Origin: Blautia sp. An249
GTDB taxonomy: Bacteria > Bacillota > Clostridia > Lachnospirales > Lachnospiraceae
Length of the DNA stretch: 52,090 nt
Assembly: GCF_002159835.1 (NCBI RefSeq)
Contig: NZ_NFJL01000026.1
Location: 1 to 52,090, forward strand
Direction of reading: 5' to 3'
Both the position numbers and the translations under genes were made by a program. Below, piece by piece: positions 33,397 through 41,015 of the stretch. The notes beneath the pieces were generated by a model. The model did no database searches and was not told where the DNA came from. It saw only the letters and a list, made by a program, of their open reading frames with translations. Within the stretch, counting starts at the first letter, position 1, and each line of letters starts with the position of its first letter.

Positions 33397-33427
33397 AACC
33401 TCATCTCCTAAACTTATTTTTCAGCTT

Positions 33428-34027
33428 TTACTTCCCACTTTCATTTTCTAATAATTCGATATATGCCCCCTTGTCCCCCCTTTCCAATCGTAAATTGATG
33501 TCTTCGGTCTTTTCGCCTTTATACACCCGCACTTTTAACACTGAACTATTCGTTTTATTAATTTGAATATCTTCACCCTTTTCATCCGTTATTCTTCCTG
33601 GCGAGAACCCATCCGGCATCCAATATATGAAAGCTTCTTTAATAAAAATATTTTCAGCATTAGCGTTCTCCAGTCCTTCTATCACTTCAAATCGTTCATT
33701 TTTCCCAAGAGATATTTCAATCGTATATCCTCTTCCCAGTGGAGTCATTTCCTCCATGAGCCGGATCTTTTCTCCTTCTTTTAACTGAATTTTTCCTTCA
33801 ATTCCGGAAGCATATACTATTGTTGAATTCAAATTATGCAAAGTGGTACACATACAGATCAGAAGTATTACGGCTATAAATGTCATAGAACAGTAATTTC
33901 TCCTTTTTCTCCTGATTTTTAGTTCATATTTCGCACAGCATTTCGTATATAGCTCGTCTACTTTTCTTTCATCAAATGTAATATCTCCCGCCAAATCTGA
34001 CATTTTTTCAAAAAACAAATCTATCAC
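33428..34027 (-). CDS. Single-pass membrane anti-sigma factor-like protein
   Basis: 199 aa. Cytoplasmic N-terminus (about 1-45), one TM segment (TFIAVILLICMCTTLHNL, about 50-68) and a roughly 130-residue extracytoplasmic domain. Its start overlaps the ECF sigma stop codon by 4 nt, the usual layout for a cognate anti-sigma factor. No zinc-binding ZAS motif (HxxxCxxC) is visible, so it is of another class. It probably holds the sigma factor at the membrane until an envelope signal arrives. Confidence 0.75.
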   Translation of the reverse strand: MIDLFFEKMSDLAGDITFDERKVDELYTKCCAKYELKIRRKRRNYCSMTFIAVILLICMCTTLHNLNSTIVYASGIEGKIQLKEGEKIRLMEEMTPLGRGYTIEISLGKNERFEVIEGLENANAENIFIKEAFIYWMPDGFSPGRITDEKGEDIQINKTNSSVLKVRVYKGEKTEDINLRLERGDKGAYIELLENESGK

Positions 34028-34485
34028 TCCTCATATAACTTTTTAAAATTCTTTCTTGCTCTCTCAAGTCTTTTTTTTACAGCACTATCGCTAATTTTTA
34101 ATAACTCTTTTATCTCTTTACATGAATAGCCCTCAACATAGTACAAAATTAATATTTCTTTATCCTTGCTTTTCATTTCCATTAAAATATCCATCACTTT
34201 GTTTTCTCCGCAACTATGGTATTTATCTGTAAGCTCTTCGTAAGCAACGTGTGGATGTAACTTACGAAATCTCAGCATATTTTTACATATATTAATATTG
34301 ACTCTGACTAACCATGCTTTCTCGTAATCATTTGTACAAAATTTTTTATGTGATAGCATGTACTTTAAAAACGTCTCTTGAACTGCATCGTTAGCGTCAT
34401 TTCTGTTGCCTAACATCAAGCTTGATATTTTATATAATGTTGGACTATATAAAGAGAATATCTCTTTAATGTGATCACCATTCAT
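34024..34485 (-). CDS. ECF-type RNA polymerase sigma factor
   Basis: 153 aa. Region 2 (LYKISSLMLGNRNDANDAVQETFLKYMLSHKKF, then AWLVRVNINICKNMLRFRK) and region 4 (MEMKSKDKEILILYYVEGYSCKEIKELLKISDSAVKKRLERARKNFKKL) are both complete. It heads an operon with the anti-sigma gene (ATGA overlap), the SH3 protein and, originally, the lipoprotein at 28789. Such units respond to envelope stress. The 123-bp upstream gap to the ABC-F gene contains its promoter but no clear ECF-type box. Confidence 0.93.
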   Translation of the reverse strand: MNGDHIKEIFSLYSPTLYKISSLMLGNRNDANDAVQETFLKYMLSHKKFCTNDYEKAWLVRVNINICKNMLRFRKLHPHVAYEELTDKYHSCGENKVMDILMEMKSKDKEILILYYVEGYSCKEIKELLKISDSAVKKRLERARKNFKKLYEE

Positions 34486-34608
34486 CCGATTATCCTTTCT
34501 CCTTCACTAATAATACACATATCTAGTACCAATGGTGACATATAATTATCTATTTTTTATGAGGATGAAAATATCTGCTTTGTCCGGTCAGTAATCGGAT
34601 CTTTGTTT

Positions 34609-36147
34609 CTATCCTATTTGCTTTTCTATATTGATCACCCTCTGCGCCCAGTCCTGATAAAATGCTTCTTCATGTGATACCAGAAGCACCGTTCCTTCAA
34701 AACTAAAAAGGGCTGCTTTCAGTGCTTCTTTTGCATGGAAATCTAAATGATTCGTTGGTTCATCCAGGATCAGGAAATTACATGGGGATAATGTCAGCAG
34801 ACATATTTTTACTTTCGCCTGTTCTCCCCCGCTCAGTGTGTTGATCGGCTGCATCGCATGTTTGCTTGAAATCCCACACTGGGCCAGCTGTTTGCGTATA
34901 TCTTTTATAATCATATGAGGATAGGCGTCAGAGACTATCTGAATCGGTGTCCATCCCGGTTCTTTCCAGGTGAGGTCCTGTTCAAAATAAAGGAAAGTTA
35001 CCTGGTCAGAGAACTTAAAATCCCCCCGCATAGGTGGAAGCTGCCCGATCAGCGTCTTCAACAAAGTTGATTTTCCAATTCCATTGAAACCCGTGATCAC
35101 AACCTTCTGTCCGCCTTTCACACTGAACTCTATATCCGACAAAACAGGATAATGATAGCCCACTGCCAGCTGCTTAACCAGTAAATGCTCTGTATTGGTA
35201 AGCGGTAGTCCCGAAAAACGGAAATGGGGAATGATCTCTTTTTGCTCCAGTGCTTCCATCTTATCCATCCGGTCAAGCTGTTTCTGGCGTCCTCTTGCCA
35301 TTTTAGATTTCCGGCCGGCGATATTCCTGCGTATAAATTCTTCCGTTTTCTTAATCTCCCTTTGCTGCGCCGCATACTGACGAATATAGTCCTCCCGCAA
35401 AAACGCCTTCTTCCGAAGGAATTCCGAGTACGTTCCATAGTATTTTGTGATTGTATGATTGTCTATATCGCAGATACGGTTCACAAACTTTGCCAAAAAT
35501 CCATAATCATGCGAAACTACCAGAAAAGCATTCTCCAGTGCAGACAGATATTCCGCCAGCCACTCCACATGCTCTTTATCAAGGAAATTCGTAGGCTCAT
35601 CCAATAGCAGCACATCCGGTTTCTCAAGAAGCAGTTTTGCCAGAATCACTTTCGCTCTCTGTCCTCCGCTCATCTCCGCGATCTGGCGATCAAGTCCAAT
35701 CGCAGACAGTCCTAATCCATTGATGACACGCTCAATTGCCGTGTCAATAGAATAAAAATCACATGCTTCCAATTCCTCTTGGTATCGGGCCGCAAGTCCC
35801 AGGCTCCTGTCATCTCCTTCAGCCGCCTTTTCATAGAGCTGCGTGATCCGCTCTTCCATTTCATAGAGCTTTGAAAAAGCAGATTGTAAAAACTCCTTCA
35901 TTGTCAGATCAGGACGGATTTCGGCATACTGATCCAGATAACCGATGGCAATATCCGGCTGCCAGACGAGCCGGCCGCTGTCTGGTATGATTTGTCCCGT
36001 GCAAATTTTTATAAACGTGCTTTTTCCCGTCCCGTTTGCCCCGACAATGCCGACATGCTCTCCTTTATTTAAAGTAAATCCAGCATTTTTATAAAGTACA
36101 TGATCGCCAAATGAATGTGATAATCCTTCAATTTCTAATAAACTCAT
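34609..36147 (-). CDS. ABC-F family ATPase, likely ribosome-protection antibiotic resistance
   Basis: 512 aa, two ABC domains, no TM. NBD1: GANGTGKST, signature MSGGQRAKVILAK, LLLDEPTNFLD. Linker at about 235-300 rich in Arg/Lys (RRNIAGRKSKMARGRQKQLDRM), which in ABC-F proteins reaches the ribosomal P/E site. NBD2: GFNGIGKSTL, LSGGEQAKVKICL, LILDEPTNHLD. The EQ glutamate is present in both Walker B motifs. A leader with a 34-aa reading frame and two terminators upstream suggests drug-induced antitermination, as in vmlR- or vga-like genes. Drug class cannot be told. Confidence 0.88.
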   Translation of the reverse strand: MSLLEIEGLSHSFGDHVLYKNAGFTLNKGEHVGIVGANGTGKSTFIKICTGQIIPDSGRLVWQPDIAIGYLDQYAEIRPDLTMKEFLQSAFSKLYEMEERITQLYEKAAEGDDRSLGLAARYQEELEACDFYSIDTAIERVINGLGLSAIGLDRQIAEMSGGQRAKVILAKLLLEKPDVLLLDEPTNFLDKEHVEWLAEYLSALENAFLVVSHDYGFLAKFVNRICDIDNHTITKYYGTYSEFLRKKAFLREDYIRQYAAQQREIKKTEEFIRRNIAGRKSKMARGRQKQLDRMDKMEALEQKEIIPHFRFSGLPLTNTEHLLVKQLAVGYHYPVLSDIEFSVKGGQKVVITGFNGIGKSTLLKTLIGQLPPMRGDFKFSDQVTFLYFEQDLTWKEPGWTPIQIVSDAYPHMIIKDIRKQLAQCGISSKHAMQPINTLSGGEQAKVKICLLTLSPCNFLILDEPTNHLDFHAKEALKAALFSFEGTVLLVSHEEAFYQDWAQRVINIEKQIG

Positions 36148-36180
36148 CGCTATTTTATCCTTTCAAATATTTATAGACGC

Positions 36181-36228
36181 AAAAAGGCAGAAGTTTAGAC
36201 ACATAAACATGCATCTGCCTTCTGCCTT
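36181..36228 (-). terminator. Second leader terminator, just before the ABC-F ribosome site
   Basis: On the RNA, AAGGCAGAAG (36228-36219) pairs with CTTCTGCCTT (36193-36184), followed by a T run. Confidence 0.65.
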
Positions 36229-36242
36229 TTACCTTCAACAGT

Positions 36243-36280
36243 AAAAACAAAAGGCTACAGACAAAACATTGTCCATAGCC
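36243..36280 (-). terminator. First leader terminator of the ABC-F gene
   Basis: On the RNA, GGCTATGGACAA pairs with TTGTCTGTAGCC (G-U pairs at two positions), followed by TTTTGTTTTT. Confidence 0.65.
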
Positions 36281-36356
36281 CTATACACATGATCACGAAG
36301 CGGAAAGCCGTTTCTTCAAAAAGGGTAGAGTTTCCCCCTGGCTTTCCGATGAAATC

Positions 36357-36461
36357 TCAATACGCTCTTTCTACGCTATACTCTGCACAATGTTTCATCG
36401 GTATGGATTGTACAGAGCTGATTCGCTTTTTACGCTGGTCTGTCAAACGAAAGTTATTCAT
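36357..36461 (-). CDS. 34-aa regulatory leader peptide
   Basis: ATG 36461 preceded by AAGGAG; the peptide reads MNNFRLTDQRKKRISS...EYSVERAY and stops at 36357. It lies entirely within the untranslated leader of the ABC-F gene and overlaps the sequences that pair with the terminators. It is probably translated only for regulation: ribosome stalling by an antibiotic would change leader folding. Confidence 0.65.
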   Translation of the reverse strand: MNNFRLTDQRKKRISSVQSIPMKHCAEYSVERAY

Positions 36462-36500
36462 AGTCCGTCTCCTTTTTAAGAGCTGTAAACTCTGGATATG

Positions 36501-36529
36501 ATCATACTACGGCAAACATTCCTTGTCAA
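36501..36529 (-). promoter_or_regulatory. Promoter of the ABC-F leader
   Basis: TTGACA (36529-36524), 17-nt spacer, TATGAT (36506-36501) on the minus strand; start expected near 36494. Confidence 0.7.
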
Positions 36530-36580
36530 TGGCTGCTCAAAAGCCTGATATCCCCAGTTTCAGTTCGCTTAATTTCATTT

Positions 36581-37021
36581 TCATTGGTTATTCTCATATA
36601 TCTGGCTTTCTTCAGAAATTGGTAATTGCTGAATCTCTATGTCCTCGCTGTATGAGTTATGAGATATAATGCCAACAATAACAAGGGAAAAATTGATAAC
36701 AAGAAATAGAATACCTAGTCCCGCCAAAACTTTCCAAACTATGCGGGAACGACGGTTTTTTATCGCCAATTGCTCACTGATACGTGCCAGATGTTCCGCA
36801 ATTTCATTTTTGTTCTCATCATCAACACTATTTGCGCCTAATAATTCAGCTACCTTTACTTCAAGAACATCAGCCAGTTTTATAAGCAAGTCGGCGTCCG
36901 GTACGGACAAGCCTTTTTCCCATTTTGATACCGTCTGCCTCACGACATTAAGTCGAATAGCCAGCTCCTCCTGTGTCATTCCTTTCCGCTTGCGTATTAA
37001 TTTCAAATTGTCACCAAACAT
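36581..37021 (-). CDS. XRE-family HTH protein with a C-terminal membrane segment
   Basis: 146 aa, AAGGAGGTATAG upstream. Residues 4-58 are a Cro/C1-type HTH (LKLIRKRKGMTQEELAIRLNVVRQTVSKWEKGLSVPDADLLIKLADVL). A helical linker precedes one TM segment (VLAGLGILFLVINFSLVIVGII, about 103-125) and a short outer tail. Membrane-tethered XRE regulators are common in clostridia; targets usually lie nearby. It sits 3' of the second ECF operon (37102-38880). Confidence 0.88.
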   Translation of the reverse strand: MFGDNLKLIRKRKGMTQEELAIRLNVVRQTVSKWEKGLSVPDADLLIKLADVLEVKVAELLGANSVDDENKNEIAEHLARISEQLAIKNRRSRIVWKVLAGLGILFLVINFSLVIVGIISHNSYSEDIEIQQLPISEESQIYENNQ

Positions 37022-37101
37022 CAGCTATACCTCCTTTTTATGGCTTCATTGTAGTCAGCAGATGTCTCTTGAGGCAAGCAACGCAAATTAACATTCATTC
37101 C

Positions 37102-37992
37102 CTATCGAATATAAATCTCTGAAACAGCATCTTCCACACCGTTAATCTGAAGTCTCACATGGATTTTCCCGTTTTGAAATTCAGATAAAGAATACTCAAC
37201 CGGTTCCGACAGGTCTGTCACATCTATGGATCTTGATATATCTCCCTGTACTAACCACAAGACAAGGGTTGCGCCCTCCGGCACCGTTTTGCAGGAAACA
37301 TCTGCATAGACAGACTGGGAATCTGCATCATCGATTTTCATATTTTGTTCTTCTACAAATCCGTCACTGGCACTTCTAAAATCTAACTTCCAGATACCAT
37401 CCAGATAGGTATTGGAATTCATGCTGATTGTGCCTAAATTCCATACTCTCTCGTTGGAAGCGACATCTGTATTTACGCCATTTCCTGTAGCTGCGCTCAC
37501 AATGAATCCAGTCAGGCATATGAGCATAAGTACCATACTTACAATCCCTGCCACAATTAACTTTAAATGGTGTGTTCCCTGTTTTACCATAATAATATTT
37601 TCCTCCTTATTGATATGCGTTCCGCATTCTTCACAAAACTTTGCTTTTACTGAAACTCGATGCCCACAGGCTTGGCATGTTCCTTTCAACTCTGACCTGC
37701 GCAAAAAATAAATCAGTAATCCAATAAATGGTGTAGCTATAAATACTACGATTGCCCATAACACCGGATCGTCTCCTCTTTTTTTACAATCCTGATATAC
37801 CCATGCTGCAAAAAAAGAACTGGTACATAGTGAAAAAATAATAAAAAGCAGCAGTAAAAGTGGGATCAGCATGGAGAGCCCGCTAAATCCATCACTTTTG
37901 AGGAAGTATAGACCAAATCGCAAAACAATTAATAACAAGATAGCTATAACTCCAATACCAATCAGAGATTTGCTCCTCTTTTTATGATTCAC
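37102..37992 (-). CDS. Zinc-ribbon membrane protein of the second ECF operon
   Basis: 296 aa. Starts at GTG 37992, in a GTGA overlap with the preceding gene. Three N-terminal TM helices with a PLDc_N-like segment (YQDCKKRGDDPVLWAIVVFIATPFIGLLIYFLRR), a zinc ribbon CQACGH...CEECG (about 110-128), a fourth TM (LIVAGIVSMVLMLICLTGFIV), then a roughly 130-residue extracytoplasmic beta-rich domain. No specific function recognised. Being last in a sigma factor operon, it may be a sensor or an envelope protein. Confidence 0.75.
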   Translation of the reverse strand: MNHKKRSKSLIGIGVIAILLLIVLRFGLYFLKSDGFSGLSMLIPLLLLLFIIFSLCTSSFFAAWVYQDCKKRGDDPVLWAIVVFIATPFIGLLIYFLRRSELKGTCQACGHRVSVKAKFCEECGTHINKEENIIMVKQGTHHLKLIVAGIVSMVLMLICLTGFIVSAATGNGVNTDVASNERVWNLGTISMNSNTYLDGIWKLDFRSASDGFVEEQNMKIDDADSQSVYADVSCKTVPEGATLVLWLVQGDISRSIDVTDLSEPVEYSLSEFQNGKIHVRLQINGVEDAVSEIYIR

Positions 37993-38366
37993 GCCAACTC
38001 ACCTCTCTTCTCTATACAAATAGTGATATTCTCCTTCATATTCGTTCTTTTTACCCCGACTGCGGTAAGCAGAATGCCCGCCAGACCGATATAAAGGCAA
38101 ATCCCTGTAGCAAAATAAGATAAATACGTATTACTGATCATCATAAATGAAGCAATTGCCAGCATAAGAAATGTCACTAAATTTAGAATCATCGGCAGAT
38201 ACCAGACCGATAAGACTCGCGCGGCAGGTTCTTTTCGCATCAGTCTTTCCTTTTCATATAAGGACGCCTTAATTTTCCCGTTCAAGTCTGCTCCTGGCTT
38301 ATCGGTAAGTTCTATAGCTTCCCGAATAATTCTATCTATCTCTGTATCATAACCGTCATTCCTCAT
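37989..38366 (-). CDS. Small membrane protein, candidate anti-sigma factor
   Basis: 125 aa. Cytoplasmic N-terminus (MRNDGYDTEIDRIIREAIELTDKPGADLNGKIKASLYEKERL), then two or three hydrophobic segments (YLPMILNLVTFLMLAIASFMMI; YLSYFATGICLYIGLAGILLTAVGV). It overlaps the end of the ECF sigma gene by 11 nt and the start of the zinc-ribbon gene by 4 nt. Position and topology suggest it is the anti-sigma factor; no ZAS zinc motif is seen. Confidence 0.7.
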   Translation of the reverse strand: MRNDGYDTEIDRIIREAIELTDKPGADLNGKIKASLYEKERLMRKEPAARVLSVWYLPMILNLVTFLMLAIASFMMISNTYLSYFATGICLYIGLAGILLTAVGVKRTNMKENITICIEKRGELA

Positions 38367-38880
38367 AACCTGCTTCCTCCAATCTTTTTTTAATCAGGGA
38401 TCTTCCCTTAAACAACCGGCTTTTTACCGTTCCAGGCGGTTTTTTTATAATAACAGCAATTTGATCTATGGAACAATCCGAAAGATAGAATAATATCATC
38501 GGTATCCGGATCTTTTCGGGAAGTGTTTGGATCATCTGATTTACTTCCGCCATCAGTTCTTTTTGTAAATAGTTATCTTCAATACTTTCACCAGAATGCA
38601 GGGCAGCCTCTTCCCCCGCCTCCAGATTCCCACAGGGTGCGATCTTGTTTCTTCGGGCCTGCTTTCGTCTATCGCTGTTCCATAGATTATGTGCCAGTGA
38701 GAAAAACAGGGCTTTCGGATTTTGTTCCCAGTCAAGCTGCCATTTGGTTTCCAAGGCCTTCAGGAATGTCTGTTGATATAAATCCTCTGCGTCTACTTTA
38801 TCGATACAGAGTTTCAGACAAAATCTATATAAATCCGTTCCAAATTCATCAATGCACCTTTCGATTTCTCTTGCGTCCAA
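38356..38880 (-). CDS. ECF-type RNA polymerase sigma factor (second copy)
   Basis: 174 aa. Start is TTG 38880, chosen because GGAGGTGAG lies 4-7 nt upstream and no ATG is usable. Region 2 (GTDLYRFCLKLCIDKVDAEDLYQQTFLKALETK; NPKALFFSLAHNLWNSDRRKQARR) and region 4 (MIQTLPEKIRIPMILFYLSDCSIDQIAVIIKKPPGTVKSRLFKGRSLIKKRL) are intact. Heads the operon 38880-37102. Distinct in sequence from the ECF factor at 34024-34485. Confidence 0.92.
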   Translation of the reverse strand: MDAREIERCIDEFGTDLYRFCLKLCIDKVDAEDLYQQTFLKALETKWQLDWEQNPKALFFSLAHNLWNSDRRKQARRNKIAPCGNLEAGEEAALHSGESIEDNYLQKELMAEVNQMIQTLPEKIRIPMILFYLSDCSIDQIAVIIKKPPGTVKSRLFKGRSLIKKRLEEAGYEE

Positions 38881-39065
38881 TGCCTCACCTCCACTGCCCG
38901 TTCACCTTATATTCGTCACAACACTCTTGGCGGTTCATTTTCCCCCAAAAAATTATAGCATAAAAATATCGGAGTGAAATTGAGATCATTTCGCTCCGAC
39001 ATTTAAGAAATTTTTTTACAATTATCTATATAAAGTAAATGACATATTCCGTTTCAAAAAACATC

Positions 39066-39476
39066 TCATGTCTTCGGCACAATAAATCGATATCCAACAT
39101 TTCGCACTGTTTGTATGTATTCCTTTTCTGTGTGAGCCTTCAATTTCTTTCTTATTCCGGCAATCACACACTGTACCGCATTTTCGTAATTTTCAGTTTC
39201 TCTTTTCCAGACTGCCTCGTGAATCTGCGCTTTTGTAAATACATATCCTGGACGCCGGGCCAGAAAATGAAGCGCTTCAAACTCTAAGTTAGTCAAAAGC
39301 ACTTCTTTTTCCTCTATAAATACTCTGTGTTGGCAGGGATGGATCTTTAATCTTGGAAAAATCAAAGAACTGGGAACCTCCTTTTGAGGGCAAGCCATTC
39401 TCGATTCATCCGAGATCATAGCTAATATTCTATCACAGAGCTTTTTATCTTCATCGCTAAAAGTCAATACGATCAC
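39066..39476 (-). CDS. Receiver-less OmpR-type winged-helix protein (second copy)
   Basis: 136 aa from GTG 39476. The C-terminal half is a Trans_reg_C winged helix (LLTNLEFEALHFLARRPGYVFTKAQIHEAVW; AVQCVIAGIRKKLKAHTEKEYIQTVRNVGYRFIV). The N-terminus MIVLTFSDEDKKLCDRILAMI matches the pattern of the paralogue at 6029-6469. No receiver domain. It lies downstream of a GntR gene on the same strand, at the end of the 42.2-39.0 kb ABC operon. Confidence 0.78.
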   Translation of the reverse strand: MIVLTFSDEDKKLCDRILAMISDESRMACPQKEVPSSLIFPRLKIHPCQHRVFIEEKEVLLTNLEFEALHFLARRPGYVFTKAQIHEAVWKRETENYENAVQCVIAGIRKKLKAHTEKEYIQTVRNVGYRFIVPKT

Positions 39477-39497
39477 TTTCCCATAAAACCATCCCCC

Positions 39498-39854
39498 TTA
39501 CTTGCCGACATCTTTCTTGTATTCCTTCACAAATAACAATAGATCTTCTTCCGTATAGCCCAGTATTCTAACTGCTGTGACCAAATCTTCAATCAGCGAC
39601 ATAGCCAACTCTTTCTTCTTTTCATAAATATGCGGTACAACATAATAGCCTGTTGTTCGCCTGGCATAAATAATACCTTGTCTCTCCAAAAACTGGAGAG
39701 CTTTAGAAACCGTACTTATAGAAACCTGACAGACGATGGCATATTTTCTGATTGTAGGCAGAGGGGTATTCCCTTGTAAATTACCACAAAATATCTCTTT
39801 TTTTATCTGTCCAGCTATTTGTAAATATTTACGTTTACATTGAGTTGTGTACAT
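39498..39854 (-). CDS. GntR-family regulator, YtrA-like, second in operon
   Basis: 118 aa, GAGGAAAT upstream. N-terminal GntR winged HTH (KYLQIAGQIKKEIFCGNLQGNTPLPTIRKYAIVCQVSISTVSKALQFLERQGIIYARRTTGYYV), then a short C-terminal helical tail (about 40 aa), as in YtrA regulators, which lack a large effector domain. A second GntR of the same kind opens the operon at 41876-42250, so two related regulators bracket the ABC genes. Confidence 0.88.
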   Translation of the reverse strand: MYTTQCKRKYLQIAGQIKKEIFCGNLQGNTPLPTIRKYAIVCQVSISTVSKALQFLERQGIIYARRTTGYYVVPHIYEKKKELAMSLIEDLVTAVRILGYTEEDLLLFVKEYKKDVGK

Positions 39855-39856
39855 GT

Positions 39857-39952
39857 TTATTTCCTCTTATTTTGTTTCCATTTGCGATAAATATAATTTC
39901 CAATCGGCAATAAAATGCAAATCGCAACAAACCATTCTGGAAAATGCAGCAT
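39857..39952 (-). CDS. 31-aa membrane peptide
   Basis: ATG 39952 with AAGGAGGACTCC upstream opens MLHFPEWFVAICILLPIGNYIYRKWKQNKRK: one hydrophobic helix and a basic C-terminal tail. It ends 2 nt before the GntR start. Strong ribosome site and operon position support a real microprotein of unknown role. Confidence 0.6.
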   Translation of the reverse strand: MLHFPEWFVAICILLPIGNYIYRKWKQNKRK

Positions 39953-39966
39953 TTTGGAGTCCTCCT

Positions 39967-40362
39967 TCAACTCAAAAATATTAGTCCTATTATTATCAAA
40001 CTGCCAATCATAACTAAAGCGGAAACAGCGATACGCTTTACAGAAAAACAATATAGTCTCTCAGGCTGTTTTGTATCATAACGCACCAAAACTTTACTGC
40101 CAACATCTGCTGTCATAGGAACCTGTATCCGCTTTTTTGAAGTATATCTTTTTCCATCCACAGTATATGTTATAGTCGCCCACTTTGAATTTCTCATTTT
40201 CTCTGTCGGCAGACTTATTGTCTTGAATGAAATTATTACCCCCTGCGTCTTTCCAGAAGAATCTTTATACAACAGATAGGAAACAATATTCACAATACAA
40301 TAGGCAAAAGAAATCAGAGCTATAGCCCCTAAAAAAACAACTTCTTCATCCATGACAAACAC
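39967..40362 (-). CDS. DUF3592-like membrane protein
   Basis: 131 aa. TM helix at the N-terminus (EVVFLGAIALISFAYCIVNIVSYLLY), an extracytoplasmic beta-rich segment (KWATITYTVDGKRYTSKKRIQVPMTADVGSKVLVRYDTKQPERLY) with the YTVDGK and VRYD features of DUF3592 proteins, and a C-terminal TM helix. Function unknown. Lies between the ABC permease and the microprotein on the minus strand. Confidence 0.75.
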   Translation of the reverse strand: MFVMDEEVVFLGAIALISFAYCIVNIVSYLLYKDSSGKTQGVIISFKTISLPTEKMRNSKWATITYTVDGKRYTSKKRIQVPMTADVGSKVLVRYDTKQPERLYCFSVKRIAVSALVMIGSLIIIGLIFLS

Positions 40363-40372
40363 CTCAAAAGTT

Positions 40373-41014
40373 TTACGATAAATCAGCTTTTTTATAAATC
40401 CCTGTCGAGATAACAGAAGAGATAATCAGAATTACCATACTGATTATCAGGCAAGCTGCTAATAAAGCGATAGGATTCCTCTCAGATAAAACTTCCGCTA
40501 TAAAGTTTGTTTCAATTTCCAGTGACTTTGCAAACAAAAATGGAGACGCCATAATGAGCACTACGAAAAACATTTTCGTTTTTTCATACCCCAGTTTATA
40601 TTGTACTGGAAGATAAATGCCCAAAACAACTGATATCACCAGAAACGACAAAGCCGGCAATTCATATCCCACATTACGGAGTTGAGGAAATAAAAGCGTT
40701 TCCAGACCAAAAATCAGACTGCAGGCAAAGTATATCAATATGCAAAAAATGTATTTAGACAGTACAATGTCTTTCCGAGAAAATGGTAAGGCACATAACA
40801 AAGTAGATGCCTTCGGATATTGTGTTTCTTTTAATGATACATACTGTAACAACATGAAAATCGAAAAAATTGTTATCAACACGAACCCCAGTATGCCCGC
40901 ATATTCCGGCGATCTCCATATAAGAAACAACGGAAAAACAACACACACCGCTATCATGAGCAGCACATATTTTTTCACAATTAAAAAGTCTTTTTTAACC
41001 AATTGCAGTAACAT
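40373..41014 (-). CDS. ABC-2 type permease, YtrC/D or BcrB-like
   Basis: 213 aa with six hydrophobic segments: LLMIAVCVVFPLFLIW, YAGILGFVLITIFSIFMLL, YIFCILIYFACSLIFGL, FLVISVVLGIYLPVQY, MFFVVLIMASPFLFA, IALLAACLIISMVILIISSVI. The segment LLCALPFSRKDIVLSKYI is shared with ABC-2 permeases of antibiotic or sporulation type. Starts 1 nt after the ATPase stop. Together with 41016-41873 it forms a small GntR-controlled exporter. Confidence 0.87.
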   Translation of the reverse strand: MLLQLVKKDFLIVKKYVLLMIAVCVVFPLFLIWRSPEYAGILGFVLITIFSIFMLLQYVSLKETQYPKASTLLCALPFSRKDIVLSKYIFCILIYFACSLIFGLETLLFPQLRNVGYELPALSFLVISVVLGIYLPVQYKLGYEKTKMFFVVLIMASPFLFAKSLEIETNFIAEVLSERNPIALLAACLIISMVILIISSVISTGIYKKADLS

Positions 41015-41015
41015 C

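Larger units (their letters stand above)
36148..36494 (-). promoter_or_regulatory. Attenuator leader of the ABC-F gene
   Basis: From the promoter at 36501-36529, the transcript carries a leader frame (36461-36357), a stem CGGAAAGCC/GGCTTTCCG (36301-36348), then two terminator hairpins. Within the leader frame, the RNA of 36393-36401 is a perfect complement of that of 36346-36354, and the RNA of 36387-36395 of 36264-36272 in the first terminator arm. Ribosome position can therefore switch between antiterminator and terminator forms. Confidence 0.7.

Noticed and set aside
36289..36501. 70-codon plus-strand frame in the ABC-F leader
   Set aside because: The region is explained by the minus-strand promoter, leader peptide and hairpins; no ribosome site on the plus strand.
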